A stretch of 64,000 nt of DNA, taken from the NCBI GenBank assembly GCA_951799425.1, contig OX637403.1, forward strand, positions 32,652,811 through 32,716,810. The letters are read 5' to 3'. The position numbers and the translations under genes are program-made. Numbering within the stretch: the first letter of the stretch is position 1; the number at the start of each line of letters is the position of its first letter. A model generated the notes under the pieces. It was not told the origin of the DNA. It saw only the letters and a list, made by a program, of their open reading frames with translations, and ran no database searches. Positions 29,009-41,745 of the stretch are shown here, piece by piece. The stretch is from Ilex aquifolium (lineage: Eukaryota > Streptophyta > Magnoliopsida > Aquifoliales > Aquifoliaceae).

Positions 29009-29433
29009 CATTTAATATTTGATTAATTTGTAGTTTAATACAATTCTTATTTTATACATTGTTCATAGAAGATAGTGTATATACGTTGAAATTTTTTTAT
29101 CAAGTTATGAACTTAGAGAAAATTTTGACTCTATTTTTTAAAAATATAATAGGTAAAAATTAATTTTAAACGATGTAATCAAAAAAACGAATAAGTAAAA
29201 AATTGTTATTTGACACTCAAATCTTATGTTTCATCATGCCTTCAGACACTGGTTATGACTAATAATTTTATATTTTAGATCCAAACAATCTCCGGCAGCT
29301 AAAGGCATTGAAATGGTCATTTAGAACCAATTAGGGTAATCATATGAGAAATCCTAGGGCCTTTTAGTACTTTCCAGTGTTTTTCCATTTGGACGTTTAT
29401 CTTTCAGTTATGTTCTACCAATCGAAGCTGTTA

Positions 29434-29898
29434 GAGCTTGTTTGGATGAATTTTGAGGAGGAGTTTGAATTGACTTCTCTAAACCTTTCCAAACTTAAAC
29501 TCCTCTTTGCAAAGATGAGATTCAACATTCAATCCGGTTCATACCATATTTGGTATGCAACACATACACATGTATGACCCACGAATATATTATAATTATT
29601 AATAACTATTTGTTCTATAAATGACTATTTTATCATTGATCAATCTAATTCATACATATGTTAAGGAGTACAATTGTCTTTTGGATCCTTAACCTCTTAC
29701 CCATCTTCCCAAACCCACCCTCCCCCTAGATTTGACAAAACTCATGATCATGAGTTTAATCTTCGGGCCAACTATGGATCAGGTTTGAAAATCCAGAACT
29801 GAATTTTCCAAATAAACATTAAATTTGGGGAAACTTTGAACTATTTTCCCCAAACCCATCTTACCAAATCCCCACATACCCCCTTACCAAACAGCCCG
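29434..29898. mobile_element. MITE, PIF/Harbinger-like
   Basis: Ends GAGCTTGTTTGG and CCAAACAGCCCG are imperfect inverted repeats flanked by TTA on both sides (29431-29433 and 29899-29901), the 3-bp target typical of PIF/Harbinger MITEs. The body is 465 bases without coding potential. Confidence 0.65.
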
Positions 29899-30052
29899 TT
29901 AATGCTAAACATTACTCTACAATCATAATTTTCTGTGGAAAAAAGTGATGACTCGATCCAATTGAATACCTTACCTTTTCCTCCTCAAATTGTGTACCTT
30001 GCATGACTTCCGGTGATAGTCAATGCAGTGGGTTTTTTTATTTTTTATTTTT

Positions 30053-31052
30053 GGGTAAATTACACCAATGGTGCCTCAAGTTTGTCACTTGTTACACTTT
30101 CATCCTTAAATTTTTATTTTCGTTAATTTTATCATCTATGTTAACACATTGACTCACTTTGGTCATTACCTTTAACTGCCGTCTAGATAATAGACGAAAA
30201 ATGTCACGTGCTTAGCACATGAGGGATTTAAGAGACATTTTTAGTATTTTATAACTATTTATCCTTCCTTTCTTACTTCTCCTTCCTTTCTTTGTTCTCT
30301 TCTCTCTCCCGTAGAAACCTTATCTTCCTCACACATAGAGACATATATATATATATATATATCTCATTACTGCGTCTCTACTCCTGAAACCCAACACAAC
30401 TCTCTCTCCCTTAGAAATCCTAACAAAAAACCACAAATACACACCCACGACACAAACCCATAGTCACACACACAAACACACAAACACACCAAACCCAGCA
30501 ACTGTCTATCTCTCTCGCTACACACAAAACACAGTCACACATACCACCAATACCGTCAACTGATCCACCGCCTACTAATCAAATTTTCATCCAAATTAAA
30601 AACAAATATGAATCAAAAATCACAAATAGAATGATAAGCGAAATCGAAATCAAAATTTAAATCATAAAAAGAAATCAAGTTTGAATTCAAAATCGAAATC
30701 GAAACCAAAAATAAAATAAAAATCAAAGAGAATTTTAGGGGTGAAGTGATTAGAAATGAGATAGGGGTAGAATAGAGAAAACTCTTGGTGGTGGTGGTGG
30801 TGGGTGGGTGGGTGGGGGAGCCTACACAGGTGGGTTGATAGAAGTGGTGTCAGGCGTATGGATTTTTCAATGGCTGTTTAGGTTAGGGTGTGTATTGTAT
30901 TTATGTGTGAGGCACCGAGAATGTAAGAGGGCAGAGAGAAAGAGAAGATGGATTCCAGCAGTAGCAATCGATTCCAATAGTGGTGGATGGTGGCGGTCGA
31001 TTCCAACGGTGGTGGATGGTGGCGATCAATTCCAATGGTGGAGTTTTACACA

Positions 31053-31111
<59 letters not shown>

Positions 31112-31436
31112 GGGGTGGTCGTCGGTAGAAAAGAAAGAGATGAGGTTGGAGAGAGAGAGGGGGTAATATTTTGTTTGATCTTTTTGTGAGATTATTTTAT
31201 TTTCTCATTTATGCCTAATATTTTGATAATATAATGACAAAAATATCCATCAATACTCTCATGTGTCAAGCGCGTGACATTTTCCGTCACTTTGGATGGA
31301 AGTTAGTGTGAAGGACGACATTACCTGAATGTATGAATATATTAAAGATCAAATTAACGAAATTAAAACTTTGAAAACAAAATGCAACTAACGTTAAACC
31401 TCAGGGATCATTAGTGTAATTTATCCTCTCTTTTTT
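30053..31436. mobile_element. MULE-like non-autonomous element
   Basis: The terminal inverted repeats are roughly 80-90 bases long. The left begins GGGTAAATTACACCAATGG; the right, on the complement, begins GGATAAATTACACTAATGA. Both continue through the related 'tttaatttcgttaatttgat' and 'ttattttcgttaattttatc'. Long TIRs fit Mutator-like elements. The interior holds a GGT-rich run (30788-30816) and a (GA)n run (31056-31108). No transposase frame is present. I could not settle the target duplication because the flanks are T-rich. Confidence 0.65.
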
Positions 31437-33471
31437 TTTTCTATATTGTTACATATGTTTGTTACAGTCAAACTTGCATCATTAACATTTGATTGCTTTT
31501 TGTTTATACTTGGTCAGTCAAACCTACCTCATAAACAGTGCATTCCTCAAGGTACATGTGGAAGATTAAAAAAGCTTAATTAATTAGAAAACTTTCAAGT
31601 TCAGGCTGACCGGCTGACTATAGGTGCCTTTCTTTAGAGATCCTAAGCAACTAAATTTATATAATAAAAAAAATATAATGAAAAGTTGTGGCATGAAGCA
31701 CTCACAACTTTTCAATCTCGAGGATAAGAAGAAACGCTTTCTCTCCACTTTTGGCTTAGTGGAAGGAAAAAAAAAGGGCACACAAAAGAATTGTAAATAT
31801 ACAGCTAATATTCTGGGCACTCAAAAATAACTTCAGATACTAAATTATGAAGTTTATGATTTAGTAAAGCATTTGAATGTAAATAATATCAACTAAATCA
31901 AAACAAAACTAATTGGATAAAGTTTTTTACTGGGGTTTGGTGGTGATGCAAGAGTCTTAAACAACTAGTTAATGTTGTCAAAACTTGCTCAACCTAAGTC
32001 CGACCCATATATAAATATGTTTATTTGAATACATATCGTGTTTGTTATGTTTAGATAGGGTTATCTTGAGGTTGGGGGTATTCATCTTGACATATTTATA
32101 TGATAATGGATACGATACATTATTTTGGATGAAAGATTTGATACACGCCTTTTGGATACTTGGCACAAGGATTATTAATCTGGTAAAAACAAGCAAAATA
32201 TGTAGTAATGGACATAATAAGAACATGATGGGAATAGAGGCCCCCGCATGAAGTCACGGGAGCAGAAGCAGTACACTAAAAACCTGAAATGTCATTGTTT
32301 CTTTAGCTTTTATCAACATTTGGGCTCATAAAGGCCCTACTCAACTTTTTTCCTAACCGCATGATTGGAAAGTAACAAAAAAATTTAACTCACGATTAAG
32401 GTAAAAACACACACATAAACTGGTAGTTTTCCCGTTTACACTTGACTAGTGTTGGACCACTTGCCACTAAGAGATAAATCTAAGGACAATAATTATCCAC
32501 TCTAAGAGATTAACACGAGGACAATAACTCGGAAAGTATAGGCAATTATTAGTATACTAGAAATAATTTCATGTCTGAAGATACTTTGTAATATATAAAA
32601 TTGAATATTTATTATATAATATTTAAAATTTATTTGTTTTTCTTTAATCACGTAATTTAAAATTAAATGAACAAAAAAAAAAGAGATTAGAGGAGAGAGA
32701 ATAGAGATATATTTGTGAATTGATGGGATTGTTTGACATTAGGGGCTGTGCAATAAAAATGATACTTTTAAGAGAAAAAAAAGTTTTTGGATAAAAATTA
32801 GATCAATCTTGACCGTTATTGTATTTTTATAAATTGAGAATTTAATTTCTTAACTATAATATTAGATAAATTACTATTACAATAAAATCTAAACAAATTA
32901 CAAAATGAAATTTTGCTATGGAGAAAAAAAAAGGGCATAATATAACCCCTAATGGGAGTGGGAAGACATAAAAAATCAAGTGCACTGCTACTTGAATAAA
33001 AAATATTAATAATACTTGTTAATTCATAATATCATTGTTATTGATTTAATGATGAATCTCAGTATTTAATGAAACTCATTATTCATTCAATAGTCTCAAT
33101 AAAAAATAATAATATTTTTTGTTCAAACAACATTTCTCAAATATTAAACCCGGCCCGGAACTCCTAATCGAGAATTTCATGATTGATGAAAAGTGTTCAT
33201 TATTTGATATTTTTTTAATTTTTGATCTCACATATCCCTTTCTTGCTTTTACAAAAAAAAAAAAAAAAAAAAAGAAGGAAAAAATAAGACATAAATTTTG
33301 AGTGAAAGGCAATAAATACGGTGAATCAAAAGTCAAATTATGTGGATGATTGTATAATAAAAGCCAACCACGAAATTTTATCCCAATGAAGGAATATATC
33401 CTCTCTCTCCTGTTCTTTATCTTGTAAAATCTCATCTCCACCTTTCTTTCCCTTTGGCTATTAACCACCTC

Positions 33472-33515
<44 letters not shown>

Positions 33516-33771
33516 CTCCCTTCTTGAACAACGTACAACGAAGACAGTATAATTAGCTGCCTGCAAAACCTGACACCAGCCACTCCTACCTAGACTCAAG
33601 TAGCTGCAAAGTGCATGCAAGGCTAATTTCCAGGTTCCATCAAGTCAACAACAGTCGCCGCAGTTATGAACCAAAGGTATGTATGGCCGGTAGAATAAAA
33701 ATTCAAAGAAAAAAAAAACAAAAAAGCAAGGATACTAGCAGCAGAGGAAAGAGAAAAATTAACAGCAGAAA
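31437..33771. other. Spacer upstream of the SDR gene
   Basis: No gene is supported. A (TC)n run lies at 33476-33512, and the last few hundred bases should be the SDR promoter and leader. The short open frames lack support. Confidence 0.5.
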
Positions 33772-35729
33772 ATGCTTGAAACTGTAAAATACCTGATCGG
33801 CTCCACTGGCCCAAGCGGCCATGGCTCCAAGTCCACCGCCGAACAAGTCACTGAGAACTGTCCTAATCTCCGTTCATTCACCGCCATCATCACCGGTAAT
33901 CTCATCGATCCTACTCATCAATCACATGCAAACTGATGATTGACTAGTTTCAAAATGTGTTTAATTACTACGTCTTTGATCGTGTGGCTCACCAGGTGCC
34001 ACGTCAGGGATCGGAGCCGAGACGGCTCGAGTGTTAGCTAAACGCGGCGCGAGGCTAGTCCTTCCGGCTCGGAACCTCAAAGCAGCGGAGGAATCTAAGG
34101 CTCGTATAGTATCGGAGTTTCCTGATTCGGAGATTGTTGTCTTGGCTCTCGATCTCAGCTCTCTCAATTCGGTCCGAAGCTTCGTTGCAGAGTTCATCTC
34201 TCTCAATTTGCCTCTCAATCTCCTCATGTAACTCCAAAAAAACTTGTTTGTCACCTGTCTGTATCTATATACTCAGTCTCAGAGATATAGTCCGATGTCA
34301 CCTCTTTTAATTTGATTCATTTTTTCTACTTGAAATCAGTAACAACGCCGGAAAATTCTCATACGAGCACGCAATCTCCGATGATGGAATTGAGATGACC
34401 TTTGCTACCAATTATTTAGGTAAATTTTGATTACAATCATACATATACATACATAAAAGGTGTGTAAAATTTTAGAGCTAAGGCTTGTCTTTGGAATTCC
34501 TAGGTCATTTTCTGTTGACGAAGCAGCTGGTGAAGAAGATGATTGAAACGGCAAAGACAACAGGCGTTCAAGGACGGATAGTGAACGTGTCGTCGGGCAT
34601 TCACAGCTGGTTTTCCGGCGATGTAATTCGTAGTGTCGGGGAGATAACTCGAAACAACAGGTGAGATCGATATTTGAATAAGGAAGAAAGTACAGGAAAG
34701 ATTGGGAACCAAATAAAAATGCAACAGACTCAGGACGGAGGATCCGCTGGTTCTGAAAGTAATACTAAGGAGAGAGATTCAGAGTGCTTACTGCTTAGCT
34801 TTACCTTTATTCTGACATATATTTGTCTTTGTCTCCTATAGTTGGTACGATGCGACACGAGCTTATGCCCTGTCGAAGCTGGCCAACGTTTTGCACACCA
34901 AGGAACTTGCTCACAGACTGAAGGTGATCATTTTGATTCATTTCCAGACATGATCGATAGTTGTTGTTGTTTTCTCAAATTAACTTTTGTCTTTCCCGGT
35001 GAATGATTTTGTTTAACTTCTCGTGTGTTTTATTAATTATAATACGGCATTGCACGCAGCAAATGGAGGCAAATGTGACCGTGAATTGTGTTCATCCGGG
35101 AATTGTGAAAACCAGACTCACCAGAGACCGTGAAGGCCTCGTCACAGGTCACCACAATAATCTGCTAAAACTGAGAGACTCTTTATTATGCAGTCACACA
35201 AACCCTTTATAGTACTTCTGAACTTTTATGTTAAAAAAACATGCAGATCTGGTATTCTTCTTGGGTTCAAAATTCGTCAAGACGATTCCTCAGGTAGAAC
35301 TAGTACTAGTAAAGCAATGTTCAATGCTAAAGCCTCAAATCAAAGCATTAATATGATTGATGGTTATGTTTTATAGTGTATATATATTATGGTATGTTAT
35401 TTAATTGATCTCAATTACAACTCGTACATATTATCATTTGAAATATTGAAGATTATTAATTGTTATTCAGGCATTGGTACGGCATCTGATTGAGATTCAA
35501 ATGTTTGTTAATTCTTATTCAGGCAGCTGCGACGACTTGTTACGTCGCGACTAATCCTAGACTTAAGAACATAAGTGGGAAGTACTTAGCAGACTGCAAT
35601 GAAGCTTCACCGTCGAAATTGGGTTCCAACTCAACCGAAGCAGCCCGGTTATGGTCCGCCTCGGAAATCATGGTTTCCGGAGGTTCAAAATTAGCAGCAG
35701 TTTTTGATCCATTCAATGAGTTAGATTAA
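33772..35729 (+). CDS. Short-chain dehydrogenase/reductase, TIC32-like
   Basis: This is an NAD(P)-dependent oxidoreductase of the classical/extended SDR fold, in the plant group annotated as 'short-chain dehydrogenase TIC32-like'. Eight exons give 338 aa: 33772-33895, 33996-34227, 34340-34419, 34504-34660, 34842-34923, 35060-35147, 35247-35293 and 35523-35729, all GT-AG with consistent phase. The cofactor loop TGATSGIG is at residues 41-48, NNAG at 120-123, the catalytic Ser in NVSSG (about 175-176), and YALSK gives Tyr206 and Lys210 of the YxxxK pair. HPGIVKT follows, as usual. The active site is therefore complete. The substrate is not predictable. TIC32 itself is an inner-envelope import component, but most relatives with this name are not shown to act there. 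I see no clear transit peptide. Confidence 0.93.
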
Positions 35730-36061
35730 ATGTAAATTAGTTATAGTTACAAATAAACGTAGGCAAGGTATAAAAAAATTATATTTATACAATACACAGG
35801 AAAACAAAAGGGTAGATAGTTGATGACGGATTGAGGAGATAAAATATTATTATATTATATACTAGGAGGTCGTGTAAGCTCTCGAGTCTTGAGTATGTAT
35901 AGCGTAATAGTGCAGAGAAATGTCGACTGGTGTATGTGTATGATATGGGTGGTCCAACCTATTCTACTATGGAAAGTCACAATTTTAATCGTATGTCATT
36001 AAAAATAATTGTTTCTCTAGCATAGCGTTATCCATTTAATGTATGCATGGCAAATGGAATT
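35730..36061. other. SDR 3' flank
   Basis: This should hold the 3' UTR and terminator region of the SDR gene. Nothing else is recognised. Confidence 0.5.
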
Positions 36062-36264
36062 TGTAAGGGTGTAAATCAGATGGCTAGTAGGTACCACCTC
36101 CTTTGAGTGCAAAGGCTTATATGCGGGGTGAGGAGACGACTCTCAATCGATGTGGGACGAAGCTCCGCACAGGCACTGAGAGGTAAAAGCTACTGCCGAA
36201 CGCGCACAGGTCAGTCGGAATCCTTCGGTGGAGGGTTCGATCCGGTCGGATTTACACCCTTACA
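36062..36264. mobile_element. Small TG..CA element with 16-bp inverted ends (TRIM-like solo LTR)
   Basis: It begins TGTAAGGGTGTAAATC and ends with the exact complement, GATTTACACCCTTACA, flanked by the 5-bp duplication GAATT (36057-36061, 36265-36269). TG..CA ends plus a 5-bp duplication suggest an LTR. The internal 'caatcgatgtggga' is also found in the TRIM LTRs at 56.6-57.3 kb. The long inverted ends are unusual for an LTR, so a MITE is the alternative. Confidence 0.65.
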
Positions 36265-36785
36265 GAATTATTGGTTGGTGCACTGTTAGGAAATTTTAGT
36301 GTATTATACTACTATCTTAAAGAAATGAATACAGGTCAAAGTTCTGGACCTTCTCATTCGGCTATTATAAATTGCCCATGTACGGGGCAGCAAAAACCAA
36401 TTCAAGAATGATGACCTCAATTATGCAATTTTATTTAGATAACAATAGTTTGGGTTTATATGGTCAATAAATACTTGTCTATTTCTCCCTCTCACTTTGT
36501 AGGCTGGTATAGCATATACCAATTGCTCTGAATGATTAAGCTAGTAGAGGGATATAGTATAAATATTTGTCTACTACTCCCTCACACTTTTTAGGATCTT
36601 CTGTTCTACAAGTTTAACTCGGTAAAGAAAGATATAAAATAGAGTATTTTTCTATTGACACTAAAAATGGATCTAGAGCTTCAATAATATCTATGCCCTT
36701 ACAAAGCTGCAAAGCATGTTCCCCCAGCATTCAACACCGCCAATAATTTTGTTAAATGATGATACATGGTACAAGTAATAAGGTG

Positions 36786-36995
36786 TTAGGATGGTACACA
36801 TGTGGACCCTAGTAGCCTATTGTATATCTCAATTAAAAGATATGTGAGTTTGAATCTTGACAAATTTTTGAGGTCAGATCATGAAAAATTTATCTCTTAT
36901 AAATTTTCTAGTCTCAGCGTGAATGACCTTCCTTTGATCTGATCGGAAAAGAGATTAGTTGAGATGCACGTAAACTAGTTCAGACATCCCTGACT
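36786..36995 (+). mobile_element. SINE-like element, second family member
   Basis: It shares the box-B-like 'gagtttgaatct' and the 3' core (cgtgaatga ... aagagattagttgagatgcacgtaaact) with 15500-15668. The two are clearly diverged copies. Exact ends are not determined. Confidence 0.5.
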
Positions 36996-37013
36996 GGTAA
37001 ACTTTAAAAAAAG

Positions 37014-37193
37014 AGCAATGCTAGAGGGACCTAATTTGTGGACCTTATTTAGGGACCTAATGATGTGACTTCAATGTAACCATTGGATTAGTTGGGAGTT
37101 CCAATGTTATATGGAGCCCACAACCAATCCAATGATTATACATCATTAGATCTCTAAATAAAATTTCCAAATTAGGTTCAAATAGCATTTTCC
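37014..37193. mobile_element. Foldback MITE (180 bp)
   Basis: Nearly the whole element is an inverted repeat. The left arm AGCAATGCTAGAGGGACC pairs with the right arm read on the complement, ending 'aatagcattttcc', and the central halves around 'aaccattggatt' and 'aatccaatgatt' also pair. A-rich flanks (37003-37013 and 37194-37204) look like an imperfect 10-11-bp target duplication. Confidence 0.65.
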
Positions 37194-39042
37194 TTAAAAA
37201 AAAGATAAGCGAATATTGGGTGGCCACTACTCTACACAGGATAAACCCTTTTTGCTACTTTTGCATTTATGCCTCTTATCTCTTACACAGGAACCCATCC
37301 CATAAATTGAAAGGTCTCTCTCAAGTTTGATAAAAGTAGTGGGCAGCAAATGCTCTTTGTTTAAAGAACTACCACCATATTTTGGTGGAGAAATGGAGGA
37401 AGTGTCCTATTTTGGTGCCTTACTCCTCTTTACTGGTGGACCAGTACGTTTTACCAACCTTCATACCAGTTTATATAAATATATTGTTGCCTATATATGC
37501 ATTTATCTTATCAGTTGCCCCTTTATATATAGTTGTTCCACCACCATCTCTTGTCTGCATAAAGTAGCTGCTTTGAGGCAGGATATTGCTACCTCTCCAC
37601 CAGATTCTCCAATGTCCTTCAAGGATCACTAGAACATTCCAAGACGAAGAAAAGGAGAGTTGGAGATAACTACCAGTCTATGGGTCGCCATTCAATGGAT
37701 TGTGATTTTTGGCGTGACGAAGTACCTATTATTTTTATACCCACCATTAACCACTATATATAATAATTATCGTATTGGCTTGAGTATAGTTCAGCAGTCC
37801 GAGTTATTAGTTGATTATTGATTGCTGGTAGAATATGTCGATTATGGTAAGTGTTGCAATTATGGTAAGTAATGAACTGATTTCCCTCTAATTCCAATTG
37901 AAGAAACATTGAACACGCAAGATTAAGAAAATCTAACTGGGTAAAAGTTGGAACTCAAGAAGGAGAAGAAACATTTACCTCGGTTAAGCAATCATGGTTA
38001 AGAGGCACATTAGTGGAGCCGTCGTGTTCTTGTGACGTGACTGATTTCCTTAATGGGGGACCAAATATTACTCGACAAATTACTTTGAAATATATGGAAA
38101 AGCAAAAGACACCAAACCTTTCACCAACTCCTCAATATCAGCAACTTCCATTAGAAAGGAAAATGAAGAGAATCAAAACATTTTTCTTGGTGGATTGAAC
38201 CTGAAAAGATTTGCATAGTTATCATCAAACAATAGGTAAGTGAAAAGTGAAATCTGACAATAAAAGTGTCGATTAACTTTCCAAAAAGTAATGTCTATGT
38301 GAAAGGGAGATGAAGAGATGTCGTTTTGTGTAGCAAAACACATGACATAATAACAAAAATACCTAATTGTATTGTTGAGGAGTAAAAAAAGAAATAAAAA
38401 ATTTTAAAAGATAATTGATATTTTATAGTAGTATAAATATAAATATAAATATAGATTAGAGTTTTAGGTACTTGGAATAAAGCCCACCCTTATGACTAAA
38501 AACAAAAACGAAAATTTGGTTATGGGTACATTTCTTAGAAATTATTTTGCTTTAAGTACACCAGACTTATACTCCATTAAGTTATATTTTTCATTAAATA
38601 ATTGTTATTAAGTACACATTTCAAATTTTTTTTTGTATTACCTAATTACCCCTATTGTAAATACTGTCTATTTGATTGTTAATTTTTATGTTTTCAAATA
38701 TTTAAATATTAGGTTTGAGACTTTCAATATTCCTTTGTCATTTTTCATTAATACTGCATACTTGATTGACACTTCCTATATTTTCAAATATATATCTAAA
38801 TAGTAAATTTGAAAATTTATTTTTTTTGGATGTTATGTAGTATTTGAATTTTGAAAATTCAAACGAAATTAATATTCAATTATCATCTCTCACTCTCCCT
38901 CCCCTTATTTTCTCTTTCAAACTTGTTCTTTCTCCCTTGCGTATTCAAGGTACCATTACTCTCTCTCTCTCTCCCCCCCCCCCCCCCCCCCCTATTTTCT
39001 CTCTATTCTTGCCCCTATTTTCTCTCTATTGAAAAAGTACGA

Positions 39043-39128
39043 AAATGTGGCAATAGGTATACACTTCTCAGTCTCAGCAATACAAAAATGTGGCATTGGG
39101 GGTACACTTCTCAGTCTCAGCAATGCCT
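39043..39128. repeat. Direct duplication of about 42 bases
   Basis: Two adjacent copies begin 'aaaatgtggca' and contain 'acacttctcagtctcagcaat'. They follow the CT/C tract. Confidence 0.75.
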
Positions 39129-39531
39129 AATCAAGAAACTATAGTTCCAATGGAGAAGAAGAAGAATCAAACAACTAAGATGGCTGCTTTGAGTGGTGGA
39201 GCCCTCACTTTGGTGGTGTTATTGAATAAGACTCTGTTTCTGGTGAGGGTTCCAATTACACTCGCTCTTATGCCTCCGATCGCGAGATTCTTGGCAAGAC
39301 ATCGCATTATCAAGAACAGTGTATGACTTTTTATTCCATTATCACCTCAAGTTCTCTTTTTTGCCACATTTTATTGCTTTTTATGATTTGAGATTGTTTA
39401 TCATTTTTTTTTTCATTTGTCACTATTTTTTTAAATTTTATCACTGTTTTTTCTAGTGTGTCACTATTTTTTTTTCATTGTGTCAGTGTTTTTTATTTTA
39501 TCACTGTTTTTTTTCTATTTTGGATTAGTAA

Positions 39532-39650
39532 TTCTTACACCAAAAATCCCACACCACAAGGAAAATCATTAGATGTCTACCCAAAGTAATTAGGATCCAT
39601 GAATCTTGCTGTTTATATTGATTTGATGTGAAAAGAATTGTTCTCTATGG
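39532..39650. repeat. Dispersed direct repeat, copy 1
   Basis: The segment from 'attcttacaccaaa' through 'ttgatttgatgtgaaaa' recurs at 41636-41745 in the same orientation, about 2.1 kb away, with few differences. It may be part of an older duplicated or mobile segment. Confidence 0.75.
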
Positions 39651-40212
39651 TATTCCAAATATAATAAAACCACTTATTGAAATTTTTGATTTCTATCATG
39701 CAATTAGAATAAAACAGTAATAGTCAAAAATAAAACAGTTACACTAATATACACCAAACAGTTACAAATGTATACGAAACAGTTACACATAAATCTGTAA
39801 TCAAACCAATATAAAAAATGACTTGTTTGTAGATCAGGAATTATTATCGAACTTTCCGCAGATCAAGACTAATGTTTGACACTATATCATTAAGACAGAT
39901 TTCGCCCCCACATATGGTGCTTATGAAAATCAAAGCGTCTATCTTTCATGATACAATGATCTTCACACAAATATAAGTAGTACTACAATCTACTCGCCCA
40001 TCGAACCAGAAATTATGTTGTGTACTCTCCAAATGCAGACTGCCTTAATGCCGAAAATATGACTATATGATACTGCCCTAAATGCCGAAATTCAGTAATG
40101 CAGAATGGAGTGAATCTGGGTTATTTACAGAGAGAATTGTGACTGATTCAGACAGTCACCATGTCAAACGGATGTAACCCATAAGACTTGCAGTCAGAAG
40201 ACACCATTTGAA

Positions 40213-40390
40213 TAACTGTTCATTTATGAATATACATTACTCAGAAATTCGGACTGGAGGGAAGAACAAATTCAAACCAGTGTGAATTCGAATCCAACGA
40301 GTAACTGTTCATTTATGAATAGACATTACTTAGAAATTCGAACTAGGGGGAAGAACAAATCCGAACCAGTGCAAATTCGAATTCAACGAG
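40213..40390. repeat. 89-bp tandem duplication
   Basis: Copies at 40213-40301 and 40302-40390 both begin 'taactgttcatttatgaata' and end near 'cgaattcaacgag', with scattered substitutions. Confidence 0.85.
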
Positions 40391-40468
40391 TACCGAAATT
40401 AAATTTCAGTTCAGAAATTCACGCTCAATTTGTTAAACGATTTTTCTCAAAAAACATAAGGTTTAACC

Positions 40469-40495
40469 CACACCCACACCCACATCCACACCCAG
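40469..40495. repeat. (CCCACA)n short repeat
   Basis: A short hexanucleotide run, 'cccacacccacacccacatcc'. A CA run follows at 40971-40990. Confidence 0.7.
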
Positions 40496-41635
40496 ACGAG
40501 TCGGATCGTGGCGGGGCGTGTGTTTGGTTGAACCGATAACATGTAGGCGTTTGTTCCGTTCATAAAATTGCGGTACCCCTTGGGGCCAATCCTATAAAGC
40601 AAATTTAGTCTATATATGCTTACGTAGAATTTCTTTTAAAACCAATATGAGATTGGTGTCAAATCATACGTTGCATAACCTCTATTTCCACAAATCAAGT
40701 GGGTCACTTTGGAGCCTATTTTCTCATTTATTTCTTACTTGATTTGAGCAAGCGAATATGCTACGTTATTCCCCTCACGGAGTAGAACACGAACCCACAA
40801 AAGTTTACTCGAAATAACGAATGGATCTCACTTTAATTGAGGTTCAAAGTCAACCAAAATTCAGATTTTAATTACTAAACTCTGCTTTAGTCCAACAAAA
40901 ATTGGAAAAAAAAATTGATGAATGTATCATTGTTCCTATACTTCTTTCTTCCTCGTGCCTTTTTCGGCTTACACACACACACACACACACATCAATCACA
41001 TGCCCACACACAGAGATACTACAACACACAAACACTACACAATACACACACAGTTTTATTATCAAGATATCAGATTTGCTTAAGGACCAGTTAAAATGGT
41101 TATGAACATTCATTGAAACTGATGGAAGACTTGAGCAAATTCCGTAGTTCCCTTCTTTAACAATTTTTCAGCTTGCACATATTGAACTCTTGTTCACAAG
41201 CCACAAGCTAATTTGAGTAGAAAGATGACGGCCAAGGGCTTAAATTGTGGCAAGTGTTCTGCCCACCGATACATGATGGGTAATATTCTGTTATAGGGAG
41301 GAGCTTGTATACCAAATACCACTTTTTTCCCTCACTCATTAAATACAAGAATCTCAACAATTATAACTTACTGACCAAATGTTGTGGGTCTATGTTATGA
41401 ATTATTTTTATTGATATTCATGATTTTTTATTAGATAAATACATATTTTATAAATAATTTTAAAGTAAAACTGATTTATTTTCAGATGTCAGCTTTGTAT
41501 ATTTATCAAATAATTTAGTTTAATTCACTACATAAATTTCAGTGAATGTCAAATCATTCACGAATTTAAAATTCAATATTCAATTTTTAGTATAATTCAA
41601 CTTTCAATTTTATCAAATAGTATATGCAGACTAAA

Positions 41636-41745
41636 TTCTTACACCAAAGACCCCACACCACAAGGAAAATCATTAGATGTTTACCCCAAGTCATTAGATG
41701 CATGAATCTTGCTGTATATATTGATTTGATGTGAAAAAATTGGAA
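41636..41745. repeat. Dispersed direct repeat, copy 2
   Basis: This is the partner of 39532-39650. The bases just after it (ttggaaaagaaattgataaatgtatcattgtt) also resemble 40899-40935, so more than one segment of the region was duplicated. Confidence 0.75.

Larger units (their letters stand above)
28018..29263 (+). mobile_element. Helitron copy interrupted by a nested Helitron
   Basis: It begins A|TCTATCTAATAAG and ends with a hairpin-like 'catgccttcagacactg' and GGTTATGACTAAT. Outside 28108-29008 it aligns along its length with the 26545-26914 element (shared 'aagttgaatttt', 'tctatcacatg.tcaa', 'catttaatatttgattaatttg'). The homology stops at 'tgttcaa' and resumes at 'catttaat' on either side of the inserted element. 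Confidence 0.7.

Noticed and set aside
30808..31128. Frames rich in Arg-Glu repeats
   Set aside because: They arise from the GGT and GA microsatellites inside the MULE-like element.
39090..39326. 78-codon frame with a hydrophobic middle
   Set aside because: It begins within a short direct duplication after a C tract. I recognise no family and see no gene structure around it.
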